DNA of 64,000 nucleotides. Origin: Halomonas sp. A40-4 (GTDB lineage Bacteria > Pseudomonadota > Gammaproteobacteria > Pseudomonadales > Halomonadaceae). Numbering within the stretch: the first letter of the stretch is position 1; each line of letters opens with the position of its first letter. The notes under the pieces were generated by a model. That model saw only the letters and a program-made list of their open reading frames with translations, did not search any database and was not told where the DNA came from. Position numbers and translations under genes: made by a program. Below are positions 63,818 through 64,000 of this stretch, one piece after another. Location of the stretch: positions 3,038,001-3,102,000 of the forward strand of contig NZ_CP065230.1 of the NCBI RefSeq assembly GCF_015767635.1. Reading direction: 5' to 3'.

Positions 63818-64000
63818 GTGTCAGACAATCTCCGACTCCACGGGTTTAACAACCTGACCAGCTCGCTAAGCTTCAACATTTACGACATCTGTTACGCCAA
63901 GACAGAAGAGCAGCGTGCGGCTTATATCGATTACATCGATGAGCTCTACAATGCCGAACGGCTGACACAGATTCTTAAAGACGTGACCAACATCATTGGC
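63818..64000 (+). CDS. speD: S-adenosylmethionine decarboxylase proenzyme, N-terminal part (cut by window edge)
   Basis: A GTG at 63818, eight bases after AAGGGAGG, opens a frame that runs to the window end (61 codons). [47 protein letters not shown] closely follows the start of E. coli-type (class 1A) SpeD. The enzyme self-cleaves to form a pyruvoyl group and supplies decarboxylated SAM for spermidine synthesis. The cleavage site and active-site residues lie beyond the window. Confidence 0.93.
   Translation, partial: MSDNLRLHGFNNLTSSLSFNIYDICYAKTEEQRAAYIDYIDELYNAERLTQILKDVTNIIG

Overview
The window reads as chromosomal DNA of a halophilic gammaproteobacterium, most likely Halomonas or a close relative (Halomonadaceae). 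The grounds are the gammaproteobacterial order of core genes (rpsU-dnaG-rpoD; lptD-surA-pdxA-rsmA-apaG-apaH; amgK-murU), a glycine betaine uptake cluster with a BCCT carrier, an acidic low-complexity lipoprotein and a generally high GC content. The genus is inferred from gene content only.

Layout. (1) 1-5660: a defence block. A possible HsdR tail is followed by hsdM and hsdS of a type IB-like restriction-modification system, an AbiF-type HEPN protein translationally coupled to hsdS, a folded intergenic RNA candidate, and a PD-(D/E)XK nuclease with a PUA/EVE-like C-terminal domain. The block ends beside the 3' end of a tRNA-Ile(CAU) gene (5774-5850). (2) 5995-8411: a YceI-like protein convergent with a lipid or multidrug ABC exporter. 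(3) 8513-12420: a siderophore or haem ABC importer operon behind a probable Fur box. (4) 12512-19480: a LysR gene divergent from a PrpF/GalD-type isomerase and a tripartite tricarboxylate transporter (TctC, fused TctA-TctB), with a multi-half-site operator between them, then a markedly AT-rich porin gene with its own terminator. (5) 19502-28553: a TauE/SafE exporter, a TonB receptor behind a Fur box, a LysR gene, an AEC carrier, a PQQ-type sugar dehydrogenase and an NtrBC-like sensor/sigma-54 regulator pair.

(6) 28683-34935: an osmoadaptation block. An acidic lipoprotein and the proVWX operon diverge from a 517-base control region holding four helically phased CGTTTA repeats and a near-consensus sigma-70 promoter; a UspA protein and a BCCT carrier follow. 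(7) 35020-45900: DnaQ-like exonuclease plus cNMP/CBS/DUF294 protein, a DUF4168 protein, an EamA transporter, an EAL phosphodiesterase, mtgA, the glutathione-dependent formaldehyde pathway (fghA, frmA), a periplasmic metallo-beta-lactamase-fold protein, a LysR gene and an unknown six-helix membrane protein. (8) 45989-64000: housekeeping genes. These are rpoD, dnaG, rpsU, tsaD, plsY, folB, folK, cca, apaH, apaG, rsmA, pdxA, surA, lptD, then divergently amgK, murU, a gamma-glutamylcyclotransferase-like gene, an OsmC protein and the start of speD, which runs off the window.

No rRNA, insertion sequence, prophage or CRISPR array was found. The parts most worth follow-up are the HEPN gene fused by translation to the hsd operon with its candidate RNA partner, and the phased repeats in front of the betaine operon.
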